Part shown: one piece after another, positions 45,293 through 54,189 of the stretch
Layout: each line of letters begins with the position of its first letter
Numbering within the stretch: the first letter of the stretch is position 1
NCBI GenBank assembly: GCA_949288725.1
Contig: CASELF010000017.1
Coordinates: 27,118-91,117, forward strand
From: an uncultured bacterium
GTDB lineage: Bacteria > Cyanobacteriota > Vampirovibrionia > Gastranaerophilales > Gastranaerophilaceae
Direction: 5' to 3'
Length of the DNA stretch: 64,000 nt
Translations under genes and position numbers: made by a program
The notes under the pieces: generated by a model
What the model saw: the letters and a program-made list of their open reading frames with translations, nothing else
Databases searched by the model: none
What the model was told of the DNA's origin: nothing

Positions 45293-46466
45293 TAGAATTT
45301 TTAAAAATATATTTGGTAGATTTAAACAGATACCACAAAGTTTGCAAAGTGCTTTTCTTTTGAATGGCGTTCCGTATTATACAAGCAATATTTCAAGTGT
45401 TTATGATATTGCGCTTGCACGTGCTTGTATTCATGCAATTGCAATAAATTGCGCAAAATTACAGCCAAAACACATGCTTAATGGCGACTTTCAAAAAGAT
45501 TCAGATTTGCAATATTTGTTGGGTACACGTCCGAATCCATATATGAGTTCTTTTGAATTTATATATAAAACAGCGTCAATGTTGTGGTCTTCAAATAATG
45601 TATTTGTTTATTGTCACCATAATGAAGCCGGAAAACTTTGTGCTTTTTATCCTATACCATATAAAAGTTTTGAACTTTTGGAAGCAGGCGGATATTTTTA
45701 TGCGCGGTTTAGGTGTAACAATATGACGTTTGTTGTTTCTTATGAAGAACTAATTCATTTAAGAAGACATTTCAATGAAGACGACTTCACAGGCAGTCAA
45801 CAAGCCCATGTGTTAGAGCCGACATTAAAATTAAATGATTCAGTAGTTGAATCAATTGTTAATGGTGTTAGAAATTCAAACAAATTACAAGGGTTGTTGA
45901 AAGCGTCGTCACTTGTTCAAGAAGACGAATTGAAAAAGAAAAAAGATGAATTTGTTTCTAATTATCTTGATATATCAAACACCGGTGGAATTGGTGTTAT
46001 AGATAATAAATTTGAATTTCAACAAATTAAATTAGAGCCGGTAGTTATTGACGACAAACAAATGCAAGCCGTTTCAAATGATTTATTCCGTTATTATAAT
46101 GTTTCGGAAAATATTGTTCAATCAAAATATACAGAAGCAGAGTTCAACGCTTTTTGGAACAATGTCATTGAGCCTTTTTCAATACAATTTTCACTTGAAT
46201 TAACAAGTAAAATTTTGACAGAAAAAGAAATTAAATCCGGTCAAAGCATTATAATGTCCGCCGAGCGAATGGGATTTGCAAGTATGGACACCCGCACAAA
46301 GGCAATTTCAACACTTATGCCGTTGGGTGTTTTAAGTATAAATGAATCGCGCAAACTCATGGAATTGCCGGAAATTGAAAATGGTGACCGTCATTTAATT
46401 AGTCTTAATTTCGTTGATTTGAAAAAAGCAAACAAATATCAAGTTGGAGAATCAGAAAATGAGTAA
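45276..46466 (+). CDS. Portal protein (HK97 family)
   Basis: The 396-residue protein forms the ring through which DNA enters the head. Typical parts: NISSVYDIALARACIHAIAI at the start, LLGTRPNPYMSSFEF, and the C-terminal region RMGFASMDTRTKAISTLMPL. Length is normal. It overlaps the protease gene by 8 bases. Confidence 0.93.
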   Translation: MQLGFNRIFKNIFGRFKQIPQSLQSAFLLNGVPYYTSNISSVYDIALARACIHAIAINCAKLQPKHMLNGDFQKDSDLQYLLGTRPNPYMSSFEFIYKTASMLWSSNNVFVYCHHNEAGKLCAFYPIPYKSFELLEAGGYFYARFRCNNMTFVVSYEELIHLRRHFNEDDFTGSQQAHVLEPTLKLNDSVVESIVNGVRNSNKLQGLLKASSLVQEDELKKKKDEFVSNYLDISNTGGIGVIDNKFEFQQIKLEPVVIDDKQMQAVSNDLFRYYNVSENIVQSKYTEAEFNAFWNNVIEPFSIQFSLELTSKILTEKEIKSGQSIIMSAERMGFASMDTRTKAISTLMPLGVLSINESRKLMELPEIENGDRHLISLNFVDLKKANKYQVGESENE

Positions 46467-47052
46467 AGAATTTAATAAAAAATATCAACTTAGAGAAGTT
46501 GAATTGCGCAACGCTACCGTTGAAGAAAAAGACGGGAAAATGATTTTGGAGGGTTACGCGGTTGTTTTTGATAAACCGACAGTATTATTCAGATGTGGCG
46601 GTGTTGAATACAAAGAAGTAATTGACGCTCATGCATTTGACGACACAGACACTTCCGATTGTTGTCTTAAATATAATCACGGCGGAATGTTACTTGCGCG
46701 TACGCGTGGCGGTTCACTTGAACTTAAAAAAGATAATGTCGGGTTGTATTTTCGCGCCGAACTATTTGACACAACAACGTCACGTGATGTTTATTCGGTT
46801 GTCAAAGCCGGCGGATTAGACAAATGTTCTTTTGCTTTTCGCGTAAAAGAAGAAAAATACAATGAAGAAACACACACAAGAACTATTTTAAAGATTGAAA
46901 AATTATATGATGTTGCGGTGGTGGATATTCCCGCATATAACGATACGTCGGTTTCTGCAAGAAGTTTATTTGAAATGGAAATTGAGAATGAACAAAAAGA
47001 ATTGGAAAATTCAAAATTGCGTAAACGATTGATTATTGAATCATATTTATAA
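46459..47052 (+). CDS. HK97-type prohead protease
   Basis: The 197-residue serine protease (S78) matures the capsid. The likely catalytic pair is H74 in LKYNHGGMLLA and S124 in DKCSFAFRV. The N-terminal EGYAVVFDKPTVLF is typical. I chose ATG 46459; the frame opens at a TTG at 46444. Confidence 0.92.
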   Translation: MSKEFNKKYQLREVELRNATVEEKDGKMILEGYAVVFDKPTVLFRCGGVEYKEVIDAHAFDDTDTSDCCLKYNHGGMLLARTRGGSLELKKDNVGLYFRAELFDTTTSRDVYSVVKAGGLDKCSFAFRVKEEKYNEETHTRTILKIEKLYDVAVVDIPAYNDTSVSARSLFEMEIENEQKELENSKLRKRLIIESYL

Positions 47053-47092
47053 AGTTTGTTAGTTATCACTTAAACATGAAAGGGAAAACACA

Positions 47093-48244
47093 ATGGATTT
47101 TTTAAAAAGATTAAAAGAAATTGAAGCAAGAAAAGCCGAAATCCGTTCCAGTCTTCAAAATGACAAAGATTGTGACTTGGAAGCATACAAAGCGGAATTA
47201 CAGGCACTTTCAGAAGAAAAAAGAAGTATTGAAGAACGTCAAGAAATTGCCAATTCAATTAAAATCGGCAAAATTGAAGTGCGTCAAATTGGCGGTGGTG
47301 AATTAGATAATAAACTTGATGAAAGTTCAGCAGAATACAGAAGTGCATTTTTCAAACAGTTGCAAGGGAAAGAACTTGACGAAATGGAAAAACGCGCGTT
47401 GACTTATACCACTTCAACAGCCGGCGCAGTAGTTCCGACACAAACTTTGAACAAAATTATTGAAAAACTTGAACAGAATTCGGTTTTATTTGCGCATACT
47501 CAACATTATGCGATTGCGGGAAATTTGACAATCGGCGTTGAGTCTTCAAATTCAGAATGTGCATGGACGGCAGAGGGAACAGCCGGAACAGATTCAACCG
47601 CTGGCATTGTTCCGCTTAGTTTATCCGCGTATATTTTAAGCAAATTTGTTTCTATTTCTGCTCAAATTTCAAAAATGTCAATTGACGCATTAGAAAACTT
47701 TATTGTAAATACACTTACAAGAAAGTTAAACCGCGCCGTTGATAAGGCAATTTTGGACGGAACAGGAACAAATCAGGCAACAGGCATAACAAAAGCAATG
47801 ACTTTTAAAAAAATTACAACGCTTGATTATGACGCCATTTGTGATATAGACGCAGAATTGAATTCTGAGTATTCAAAAAATGCCGTTTATATTATGAATA
47901 AGAAGACAAGAAATCTTGTTAAAAAGATAAAAAATGAAATCGGCGACCCGATTTTTGTCAAAGATACCGCCAATGGTTTTGGCGATATGTTGGACGGACA
48001 CCGCGTTATTGTTTATGACGCAATGGCAGATAATAAAATTGTCTTTGGTGATTTATATCAATATGTCTTTAATTTTGCGTCAAATCCGACAATTGAAAAA
48101 TCAAAAGATGCCGGATTTTATCAAAATGCGGAAGTTTACAGGATTACAGCACTTGCAGACGGTAAGCCCGCAATGCAAGACGCGTTTGTTGGTGTGGAAT
48201 ATAAACCGCAAGCACAATCAGGTGACGGCGGTTCGGGTTCATAA
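47093..48244 (+). CDS. HK97-fold major capsid protein
   Basis: The 383-residue protein starts with a coiled coil of about 100 residues (LKRLKEIEARKAEIRS...), the delta/scaffold part that the protease removes. The mature part begins near LTYTTSTAGAVVPTQTLNKI and holds typical capsid segments such as LDGTGTNQATGI and GHRVIVYDAM. A strong hairpin follows the gene. Confidence 0.95.
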   Translation: MDFLKRLKEIEARKAEIRSSLQNDKDCDLEAYKAELQALSEEKRSIEERQEIANSIKIGKIEVRQIGGGELDNKLDESSAEYRSAFFKQLQGKELDEMEKRALTYTTSTAGAVVPTQTLNKIIEKLEQNSVLFAHTQHYAIAGNLTIGVESSNSECAWTAEGTAGTDSTAGIVPLSLSAYILSKFVSISAQISKMSIDALENFIVNTLTRKLNRAVDKAILDGTGTNQATGITKAMTFKKITTLDYDAICDIDAELNSEYSKNAVYIMNKKTRNLVKKIKNEIGDPIFVKDTANGFGDMLDGHRVIVYDAMADNKIVFGDLYQYVFNFASNPTIEKSKDAGFYQNAEVYRITALADGKPAMQDAFVGVEYKPQAQSGDGGSGS

Positions 48245-48277
48245 GGATTCATTATTGCTTCCTTTGATAATGAAAGT

Positions 48278-48308
48278 ATTAAAAGCGGGTAACTTACCCG
48301 CTTTTAAT
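48278..48308. terminator. Near-perfect palindromic hairpin after the capsid gene
   Basis: Fifteen bases (48278-48292) are the exact complement of 48294-48308 around one central base. It lies inside the late operon and could stabilise or partly terminate the capsid message. Confidence 0.65.
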
Positions 48309-48324
48309 ATGCTTTGAGGTTAAA

Positions 48325-48597
48325 ATGTTAGATAGTATAAAAACATACTTAAAAGTCGGTCATGATGTTGAAGACGAATTGATTCAAGATTTAATTGAAT
48401 GGTCGAAAGCATTTATAAAAGAAAAAACCGGTCAAGAATATGACGAAAACGACATATTGCAAAAAGATTTAATTCGATTGTTGGTTGCTTATCGCTATTA
48501 TAATCGCAATGCAATTGGTGAAAAAACCTTGTCTGAATATCCGTATGCTATCACCGAACTATTAAAAACGCTTGCGTTTAGGGGGAAAAATGGTTGA
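48325..48597 (+). CDS. Head-tail connector (gp6-like)
   Basis: The 90-residue helical protein (LIQDLIEWSKAFIKEKTG, LIRLLVAYRYYNRNAIG) matches the gp6-like connector that sits below the portal. It overlaps the next gene by 8 bases. Confidence 0.85.
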   Translation: MLDSIKTYLKVGHDVEDELIQDLIEWSKAFIKEKTGQEYDENDILQKDLIRLLVAYRYYNRNAIGEKTLSEYPYAITELLKTLAFRGKNG

Positions 48598-48931
48598 TTG
48601 TGGCAAATATAACAAATTGATTACCGTTTTGGAACTCGACAAAGAGGGTGAAGAAAACGAAATTGGCGAAATAACACATAATTATAAGCCGATAAAATCA
48701 TTTTTTGCACGAATTGAATCGCGTGTTGGTTCGTTACTTACAGGAAGACAAGCCGGAACTATTGTTTCAAAAACGACACATAAAATTTCATATCCTTATT
48801 TGAATTTTCCTAAAATATCAGCGCAAGACCATAAAATTGAATGTAACGGCAAAGAATATTCAATTGATTATGTTCTTGATGATGATGAACTAGACGAAGA
48901 AATGCAAATTTTTGTTACTTGTGAGGACTAA
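48590..48931 (+). CDS. Head closure/stopper protein (SPP1 gp16-like)
   Basis: The 113-residue beta-rich protein has the pattern of head-tail adaptors: KLITVLELDKEGEENEIGE, FFARIESRVGS, then IECNGKEYSIDYVLDDDE. It closes the head after packaging. ATG 48590 chosen within the connector's end. Confidence 0.8.
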   Translation: MVDCGKYNKLITVLELDKEGEENEIGEITHNYKPIKSFFARIESRVGSLLTGRQAGTIVSKTTHKISYPYLNFPKISAQDHKIECNGKEYSIDYVLDDDELDEEMQIFVTCED

Positions 48932-48936
48932 TCAGC

Positions 48937-49395
48937 ATGGACGGTTTTATTTTTGATGAAATTGGCAATCTTGAAAAAGATATTTTAAAACTAGCAAAAG
49001 ACCAATTCCCAAAAGAAACGCAAAAATTTGTAATTCAAGAAGCAAAAAAAGGAAAAGAAATTGCCAAAAATATTGCAAAATCAGAATTAGGAAAGAAAAC
49101 CGGTAATTATTTAAAAGGTTTTAAAAGTGGAAAATCCGGTTTAAAAGATAAATTTTCATATAAATTTTTTAATGATTCACCGCATGGTCATTTGATTGAA
49201 GACGGACACTTTAAAGTTGCACGTGGTGAAAATAGAAACAAAGGTGCAAGCAGGCGTTCCGGTGCGGGTGGCGCGAAAAATGGTTTTGTAGAGGGTAAAA
49301 AAATATTTGTAAAAGCGCAAGTTCAAATGGAAAGCGAATTTGCCAAAGATGTTGACACATTCATTTCAAAATTAGTGGATAAAACGTTCAAATGA
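48937..49395 (+). CDS. HK97 gp10-like neck/tail completion protein
   Basis: The 152-residue basic protein has the gp10 family hallmark PHGHLIEDGHFKV. It helps join head and tail. Overlaps the next gene by 4 bases. Confidence 0.82.
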   Translation: MDGFIFDEIGNLEKDILKLAKDQFPKETQKFVIQEAKKGKEIAKNIAKSELGKKTGNYLKGFKSGKSGLKDKFSYKFFNDSPHGHLIEDGHFKVARGENRNKGASRRSGAGGAKNGFVEGKKIFVKAQVQMESEFAKDVDTFISKLVDKTFK

Positions 49396-49928
49396 TTACA
49401 GATTTGCATATATTAAAAGGGTTTCATAATGTCTTGAAAAAATATTTTCCGGATATTCCTATTATTGACAATGACGACAGGAGAGAACACCGACCGGCGT
49501 TCTATATTCAAGATGTAACCCGTAAAGATGAAAATATTTCAAGTGACTTTTTTCAAAGTATAAAAGCATTTAGCATTACATATTTTGGTTCGGATAGCAG
49601 AACGCACAATGTTGAACTTGTTAAAATTAAAGAATTTTTATCAAATATTTTTTTAAAACCAATGCAAGTGCGCATTGTCACAAAGAAAAAAGTCAAAACA
49701 ATCTTTTATGTTGAATTTGATTCAATCGACGTGAAAAAAAATCGAAATGAAAATTTTGTGACGTGTGATTTAATAATTTCAATTCAACAGCGCAAAATCA
49801 ATGTACTTATCGAGGAAGCAAAGGAAAATCAAGACGCAATCATTGTTGATTATGAAAACAATCTTGATAGTGAAACATACAACAATGAACTTATGGAAAC
49901 ACTTGAAGATAAGACAAATATAAATTAG
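49392..49928 (+). CDS. Tail terminator-like protein, 178 aa
   Basis: Position between the gp10-like and sheath genes, and the start ILKGFHNVLKKYFPDIPIID with YIQDVTRKDENIS, fit the DUF6838/tail terminator group. The acidic C-terminal tail is extra. Start overlaps the previous stop (ATGA). Confidence 0.7.
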   Translation: MITDLHILKGFHNVLKKYFPDIPIIDNDDRREHRPAFYIQDVTRKDENISSDFFQSIKAFSITYFGSDSRTHNVELVKIKEFLSNIFLKPMQVRIVTKKKVKTIFYVEFDSIDVKKNRNENFVTCDLIISIQQRKINVLIEEAKENQDAIIVDYENNLDSETYNNELMETLEDKTNIN

Positions 49929-49936
49929 GGGGATTT

Positions 49937-51004
49937 ATGGCAACATTAAAACTTGAAGACATTGAAGCGCCGATTGATGTCATATTCAAACAGCGCGTCG
50001 CACAACTTATTGCGGTTGGCGAAAAAGGACGTGTTCTTTTTGCACACAAAGACGCAACTTTGATGAGTGAAGAAGAAGACGCAACAACTTATAAAATTAG
50101 TGATTTTACAAGTTCTTTGAACACGGGTATTGAAGACGAAAAATTAAAATCAAAAGTTACCGAAATTTTTGACGGTGGCGCGGTTGAAGTTATTTTGTTT
50201 GAGCATGGCGACGATTTGGAAACATACGTTGATAAACTTGACGAATTACACTTTGACTGGTTGGTGTCAGATAATGCCGACGACCAAGCAACAGTTGCAA
50301 CATATTGCATGGAACGTGAACTTTTTGCAATTTGTTATAATACCGCGAAAGACAATATGTCCGTTGTTAATTTTACTAATCCAAAGGTTGAAAAAACAGA
50401 CGGAACAGTTGTCACGGCACTTGATTATTTACCGAGAATTGCGGGTGTTTTAGCCGGTTGTCCTTATTCAAAATCGGTTTCTTATAAAGTATTTACCGAT
50501 TTAAAATCTGTCACAATGCCGGCAGAAATAACAGAGGGTGCGCTAATCCTTAAAAATGATGAAGACGGGGTTCGTTTTGCTAGTCCGGTCAATTCATTAG
50601 TGACATTAGGAACAAATGTCACAGAAGACATGAAATCAATTTGTATTGTTGAGGGTATGCGCAGATTAAAAACTGATGTTAAATATGCGTTCAAAAACTC
50701 ATACAAAGGTAATTATAAAAATCATTATGATAATCAATGTTTATTCATTACCGCCGTTAAAGCGTATATTCGCGAATTAGAACGACTTGAAATCCTTGAC
50801 CCGTCTTATGACAACACTTGTGATGTAGATGTTGCAACACAGCGTGAAAAATGGATTTCAAGCGGGAAAGACGAAGCCGAAATTAACGCAATGACAGACC
50901 AAGAAATAAGAGAATTGACATATAAAGACATGGTGTTCTTGTTGCTTGACGTCAAATTCTTAAATGCAATGGAAGGTCTGCAAGCGACGGTTGAAATGTA
51001 CTAA
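49937..51004 (+). CDS. Tail sheath protein (XkdK-like)
   Basis: The 355-residue protein matches PBSX-type sheath: LDYLPRIAGVLAGCPYSKSV, VRFASPVNSLVTLG, and the C-terminal SICIVEGMRRLKTDVKYAFK. It shows that the phage has a contractile tail (myovirus). Strong ribosome site (AGGGGGA). A hairpin follows. Confidence 0.92.
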   Translation: MATLKLEDIEAPIDVIFKQRVAQLIAVGEKGRVLFAHKDATLMSEEEDATTYKISDFTSSLNTGIEDEKLKSKVTEIFDGGAVEVILFEHGDDLETYVDKLDELHFDWLVSDNADDQATVATYCMERELFAICYNTAKDNMSVVNFTNPKVEKTDGTVVTALDYLPRIAGVLAGCPYSKSVSYKVFTDLKSVTMPAEITEGALILKNDEDGVRFASPVNSLVTLGTNVTEDMKSICIVEGMRRLKTDVKYAFKNSYKGNYKNHYDNQCLFITAVKAYIRELERLEILDPSYDNTCDVDVATQREKWISSGKDEAEINAMTDQEIRELTYKDMVFLLLDVKFLNAMEGLQATVEMY

Positions 51005-51028
51005 TTTTCAGCTATTCAGATGTTCAAC

Positions 51029-51050
51029 GCGGGCGCAATGCCCGCTTTTT
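51029..51050 (+). terminator. Hairpin with T-run after the sheath gene
   Basis: GCGGGC (51029-51034) pairs with GCCCGC (51040-51045), then five Ts. Probably partial termination or mRNA protection inside the late operon. Confidence 0.72.
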
Positions 51051-51083
51051 GTTGTCACTATTTAAGAAATGAGGGAATAAAAA

Positions 51084-51518
51084 ATGCCAAAAGATATGGT
51101 TGCACAAAAAACTATAAATGGAACTTACGGTGAAGTTTGGTTCAATGGTTTAAAATTAGGTAATTGCAAATCATTTCAAGCCAAAGTAACCGGCGAATAT
51201 CAAGAAATGGATATTGCCGGCAAATCCGGAAAATATCAAAAGTGGTTGGGTTTTTCCATTGCCGGAACAATCACTTTAACAAAATTAGATTCAACAATTG
51301 TTTCAATGGTTCTTCCATTTTGGAAAACCGGTCAAAACCCGACTTTTACAGTCGTCGGAAAACTTGCCGACCCGTCGGCGTATGGTGCGGAAAGAATTTC
51401 GCTTACTGGTGTAACAATTGACGAAGCAACATTGTTGGACTTTGAGCAAAAAACGGTAAAGGACGAAGAAGTTCCGTTCAAAGCCGAAGATTATGACTTA
51501 TTGGGTTTAATTGTTTAG
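51084..51518 (+). CDS. Tail tube protein (XkdM-like)
   Basis: The 144-residue protein has the tube pattern INGTYGEVWFNGLKLGNCKS, FQAKVTGEYQEMDIAGKSGK, and GFSIAGTITLTKLDST. It follows the sheath gene, as in PBSX. Confidence 0.9.
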   Translation: MPKDMVAQKTINGTYGEVWFNGLKLGNCKSFQAKVTGEYQEMDIAGKSGKYQKWLGFSIAGTITLTKLDSTIVSMVLPFWKTGQNPTFTVVGKLADPSAYGAERISLTGVTIDEATLLDFEQKTVKDEEVPFKAEDYDLLGLIV

Positions 51519-51546
51519 TAGTTATCAAATAAGAAAGGAAGTAATA

Positions 51547-51921
51547 ATGAAAAAACTTACAATTGAAGAACTTTTGCAAAGTAAAAAAATTACTCAAAAA
51601 CCTAAAATGTATTTTGATTCCGAAGTGTTAGACAGACGAATTGATTTTGAAAAAATTGACCCGTCAAAAATAATGGAAGCATTGTTTGACGCAAAAGACG
51701 GCAACATGAGTGTTCATAATACTAATTTGTATATTATATATTTATCTGTTCCAATGTTTCGGAATCAACAAATGCTTGAAAAATACGGAATAAAAGATTC
51801 ACCTTATAAAATAGTTGAAGAAATATTTGAAAATAATGTCATGGAAATCACAAATTTTGCAGACACGATATTGTCAATATATGGTTTTGACGCTAAAAAG
51901 ATTGAAAAATTAAAAAAGTAA
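51547..51921 (+). CDS. Tail assembly chaperone, short form (XkdN/gpG-like)
   Basis: The 124-residue helical protein sits between tube and tape measure, the chaperone position. It starts at ATG 51547 after AAAGGAAG. Its last codons TTA AAA AAG TAA form a slippery site, so some ribosomes continue in the -1 frame to make a longer chaperone ending at 52100, as lambda G/GT. Confidence 0.85.
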   Translation: MKKLTIEELLQSKKITQKPKMYFDSEVLDRRIDFEKIDPSKIMEALFDAKDGNMSVHNTNLYIIYLSVPMFRNQQMLEKYGIKDSPYKIVEEIFENNVMEITNFADTILSIYGFDAKKIEKLKK

Positions 51922-52100
51922 TAAAAAGCGACGTTTGGTTGTCTTGCGTCGCTTATTATCTGCAAAAAGGACATAATCTTGATTATTTATTGAATTTGTC
52001 AGAAGACGCAAAAACAATGTTTATTGCGTCAATGGAATGCATGGCAGAAAAAGAGAATGAACGAATTGAATCAATATTTAAAATAATCGCAGGGGGATAA
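51547..52100 (+). CDS. Tail assembly chaperone, -1 frameshift long form (GT-like)
   Basis: After a -1 slip at 51912-51918 the frame continues for 60 codons from 51918: VIKSDVWLSCVAYYLQKGHN, then LDYLLNLSEDAKTMFIASME, then a charged helix ending IIAGG. The stop is just before the tape measure ATG. The extension has good coding character and no other start. The longer form probably loads the tape measure. Confidence 0.8.
51912..51954 (+). promoter_or_regulatory. Programmed -1 ribosomal frameshift signal
   Basis: Slippery heptamer A AAA AAG in frame at 51912-51918, a 7-base spacer containing the zero-frame stop, then an 8-bp perfect hairpin (AAGCGACG 51926-51933 with CGTCGCTT 51947-51954). Confidence 0.83.
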
Positions 52101-52101
52101 A

Positions 52102-53766
52102 ATGCCTAAAAATGTTGGTGTCGTTTTGACATTAAAAGATAGATTTTCATCAAAATTAAAAGACGTTGCCGACAAATTAGGCACAACCGAAAAAAAGTTG
52201 CAAAAAGCAACAATGACAGTTCAAAAATTCTCAAATTCTTTGGGAAAAGGATTTCAAAATGCCGTTTCGTTAGCCGGTGCGGGGATAGTTGCAACGGTGG
52301 GCGGAATGACAGCATTTGCGGTTAAAGGTGGTGAAGTTTGCGACCGTATTGATGATATGTCAAACAAAATAGGGATTTCACGCAAAGGTTTTCAAGAATG
52401 GGATTATTTGCTTGCGCAAAATGGCGGTCAAATAGAATTTTTGCAAATGGGTTTCAAAAAACTTGTCGGTCAAATAAACGGTGTTACTACTGGAAATAAA
52501 AACGCAATTAAAAATTTTCGTGCATTGGGTGTTTCTGTTGTCGGTGCAAATGGAAAGTTAAAAAGTCAAGAACAAATATTTAACGAATGCGTTAATGCTT
52601 TGCAAAAAATGCCGGCAGGTGTAAAAAAGGCACAATTAGCAAATGACCTTTTCGGACGTTCCGGTGCGGAACTTATGCCATTATTGAATGCAACAACACA
52701 AAAACTTGCAGAACAGCGCGCCGAATATCGGCGTTTAGGTCTTGAAATATCCGACGAAGTTATTGACGCCGGCAATGATTTTGGTGACGCATTGGAAAAA
52801 TGGAAAAATATTTCCGGCATGTTTACGGCAATGTTAGGCACTCAATTTATACCGGTTTTAATGGATTTATCAAATTATGTTTTTGATAATATGCCGACAA
52901 TTAAAAGTGTCGTAGGCGGTGCAATCGGTCAAGTTTCTAATGTTATAAAAATATTATTAGATAATATGGACGCGATTATTCCGGTTGCGTCGGGTTGTGT
53001 TTCATCAATAATTGCATTTAATGTTATTTCAAACACAATCAAAACAATTCAAACGTTAAAATCAGTTATTCAAGCAGTTTCAACAGCGCAAGGGGTATGG
53101 AATGCGTTAATGCTTGCTAATCCAATTGGACTTGTTGCGGTGGCAATTGGTGTTTTAGTTGGCGGTGTTGCTTTGTTGTATAACAAATTTGAGGGTTTCC
53201 GCTCAATTGTCGGCGGTGTTTGGTCTGTCTTGCAATTGTTGTGGTCTTCCTTTGTATTTGGCGCAAAAATAGTATGGGATAAAATTGCGCCATTTGTAAA
53301 ATTCGGCGCGACATTATTAAGTTGGATTACTCCAATTGGTTTAATAGTTCGTGGATTGATTGAGTTTTGCAAATGGGTTGGAAAAGCGGTTCAACTTGCG
53401 GGTGGTTTTCGTGGCATTGGAAGCAAAGTCAAAAGTTGGGCAGATAACAAGAAAGCAGAAATAAACGAAGCAAGCGCGGAATATGACAAACAGCAGGCAC
53501 AGCAAAAACCGAGCAAACATGCATTAGGAACGCCTTATTTTCAAGGTGGAAACACCCGAATAAATGAGGGCGGGCGCGGTGAAATTGTCAATCTTCCGTC
53601 CGGTTCACAAATAATTCCGCATGATATTGCCAAAAATAAAAATAAAACAGTCAATTTAAAAGTTGTTTTTGATATTAAAGGCAATTTAATCGGGAATCGT
53701 GACTTATTTGAAGAATTTGCGGACATGTTGCTTAGTAAGGTAGAAAATAAACTTCAAACGGTGTAA
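52102..53766 (+). CDS. Tail tape measure protein
   Basis: The 554-residue protein has an N-terminal coiled coil (LKDVADKLGTTEKKLQKATM), glycine-rich hydrophobic stretches (ISLAGAGIVATVGG-type near residue 60; GLVAVAIGVLVGGVALL near 345) and LANDLFGRSGAELMPLLNAT, typical of tape measures. By the usual 1.5 angstrom per residue rule the tail would be rather short, below 100 nm. Confidence 0.92.
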   Translation: MPKNVGVVLTLKDRFSSKLKDVADKLGTTEKKLQKATMTVQKFSNSLGKGFQNAVSLAGAGIVATVGGMTAFAVKGGEVCDRIDDMSNKIGISRKGFQEWDYLLAQNGGQIEFLQMGFKKLVGQINGVTTGNKNAIKNFRALGVSVVGANGKLKSQEQIFNECVNALQKMPAGVKKAQLANDLFGRSGAELMPLLNATTQKLAEQRAEYRRLGLEISDEVIDAGNDFGDALEKWKNISGMFTAMLGTQFIPVLMDLSNYVFDNMPTIKSVVGGAIGQVSNVIKILLDNMDAIIPVASGCVSSIIAFNVISNTIKTIQTLKSVIQAVSTAQGVWNALMLANPIGLVAVAIGVLVGGVALLYNKFEGFRSIVGGVWSVLQLLWSSFVFGAKIVWDKIAPFVKFGATLLSWITPIGLIVRGLIEFCKWVGKAVQLAGGFRGIGSKVKSWADNKKAEINEASAEYDKQQAQQKPSKHALGTPYFQGGNTRINEGGRGEIVNLPSGSQIIPHDIAKNKNKTVNLKVVFDIKGNLIGNRDLFEEFADMLLSKVENKLQTV

Positions 53767-53769
53767 TAT

Positions 53770-54189
53770 ATGAAAATTACTTTTGCAGATATGGACGGAC
53801 TTTTGACGTTGGTTGTTCCTTTTGTTCAACCGCCGGTCAAATTCGGTCAAACGAATAAGCACGAAACATTTGAAACGTTAAAATTCGGGGATATTGTTTT
53901 GTTGGGGGGAAAGGGTTTAAGGACGGTCGAATGGTCGTCTTTTTTCCCCGTCAACAAATTATTTTATAACTTTGTAGAATATGAATCATTACCGGACGGC
54001 AAAGAATATGTCACATTTTTGGAAGAACATTCGGAAGTTCCATTTCGTTTGATAATAACGGAAGAATTTAAAACAATCCGAAACATGCTTGTTGTCGTTG
54101 ATTCATTTGAATATGAATATGACAAAATTGGTGATATTATTTATAACTTAAAATTGTTGGAGTATCCGGACAATGCAGACACTTTATAA
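53770..54189 (+). CDS. Baseplate/tail protein (XkdP-position), 139 aa
   Basis: The gene occupies the XkdP slot between tape measure and XkdQ. The segment LKFGDIVLLGGKGLRTVEWSS followed by FFPVNKLFY is typical of this group, but the LysM domain of XkdP is lacking. It overlaps the next gene by 17 bases. Confidence 0.75.
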   Translation: MKITFADMDGLLTLVVPFVQPPVKFGQTNKHETFETLKFGDIVLLGGKGLRTVEWSSFFPVNKLFYNFVEYESLPDGKEYVTFLEEHSEVPFRLIITEEFKTIRNMLVVVDSFEYEYDKIGDIIYNLKLLEYPDNADTL

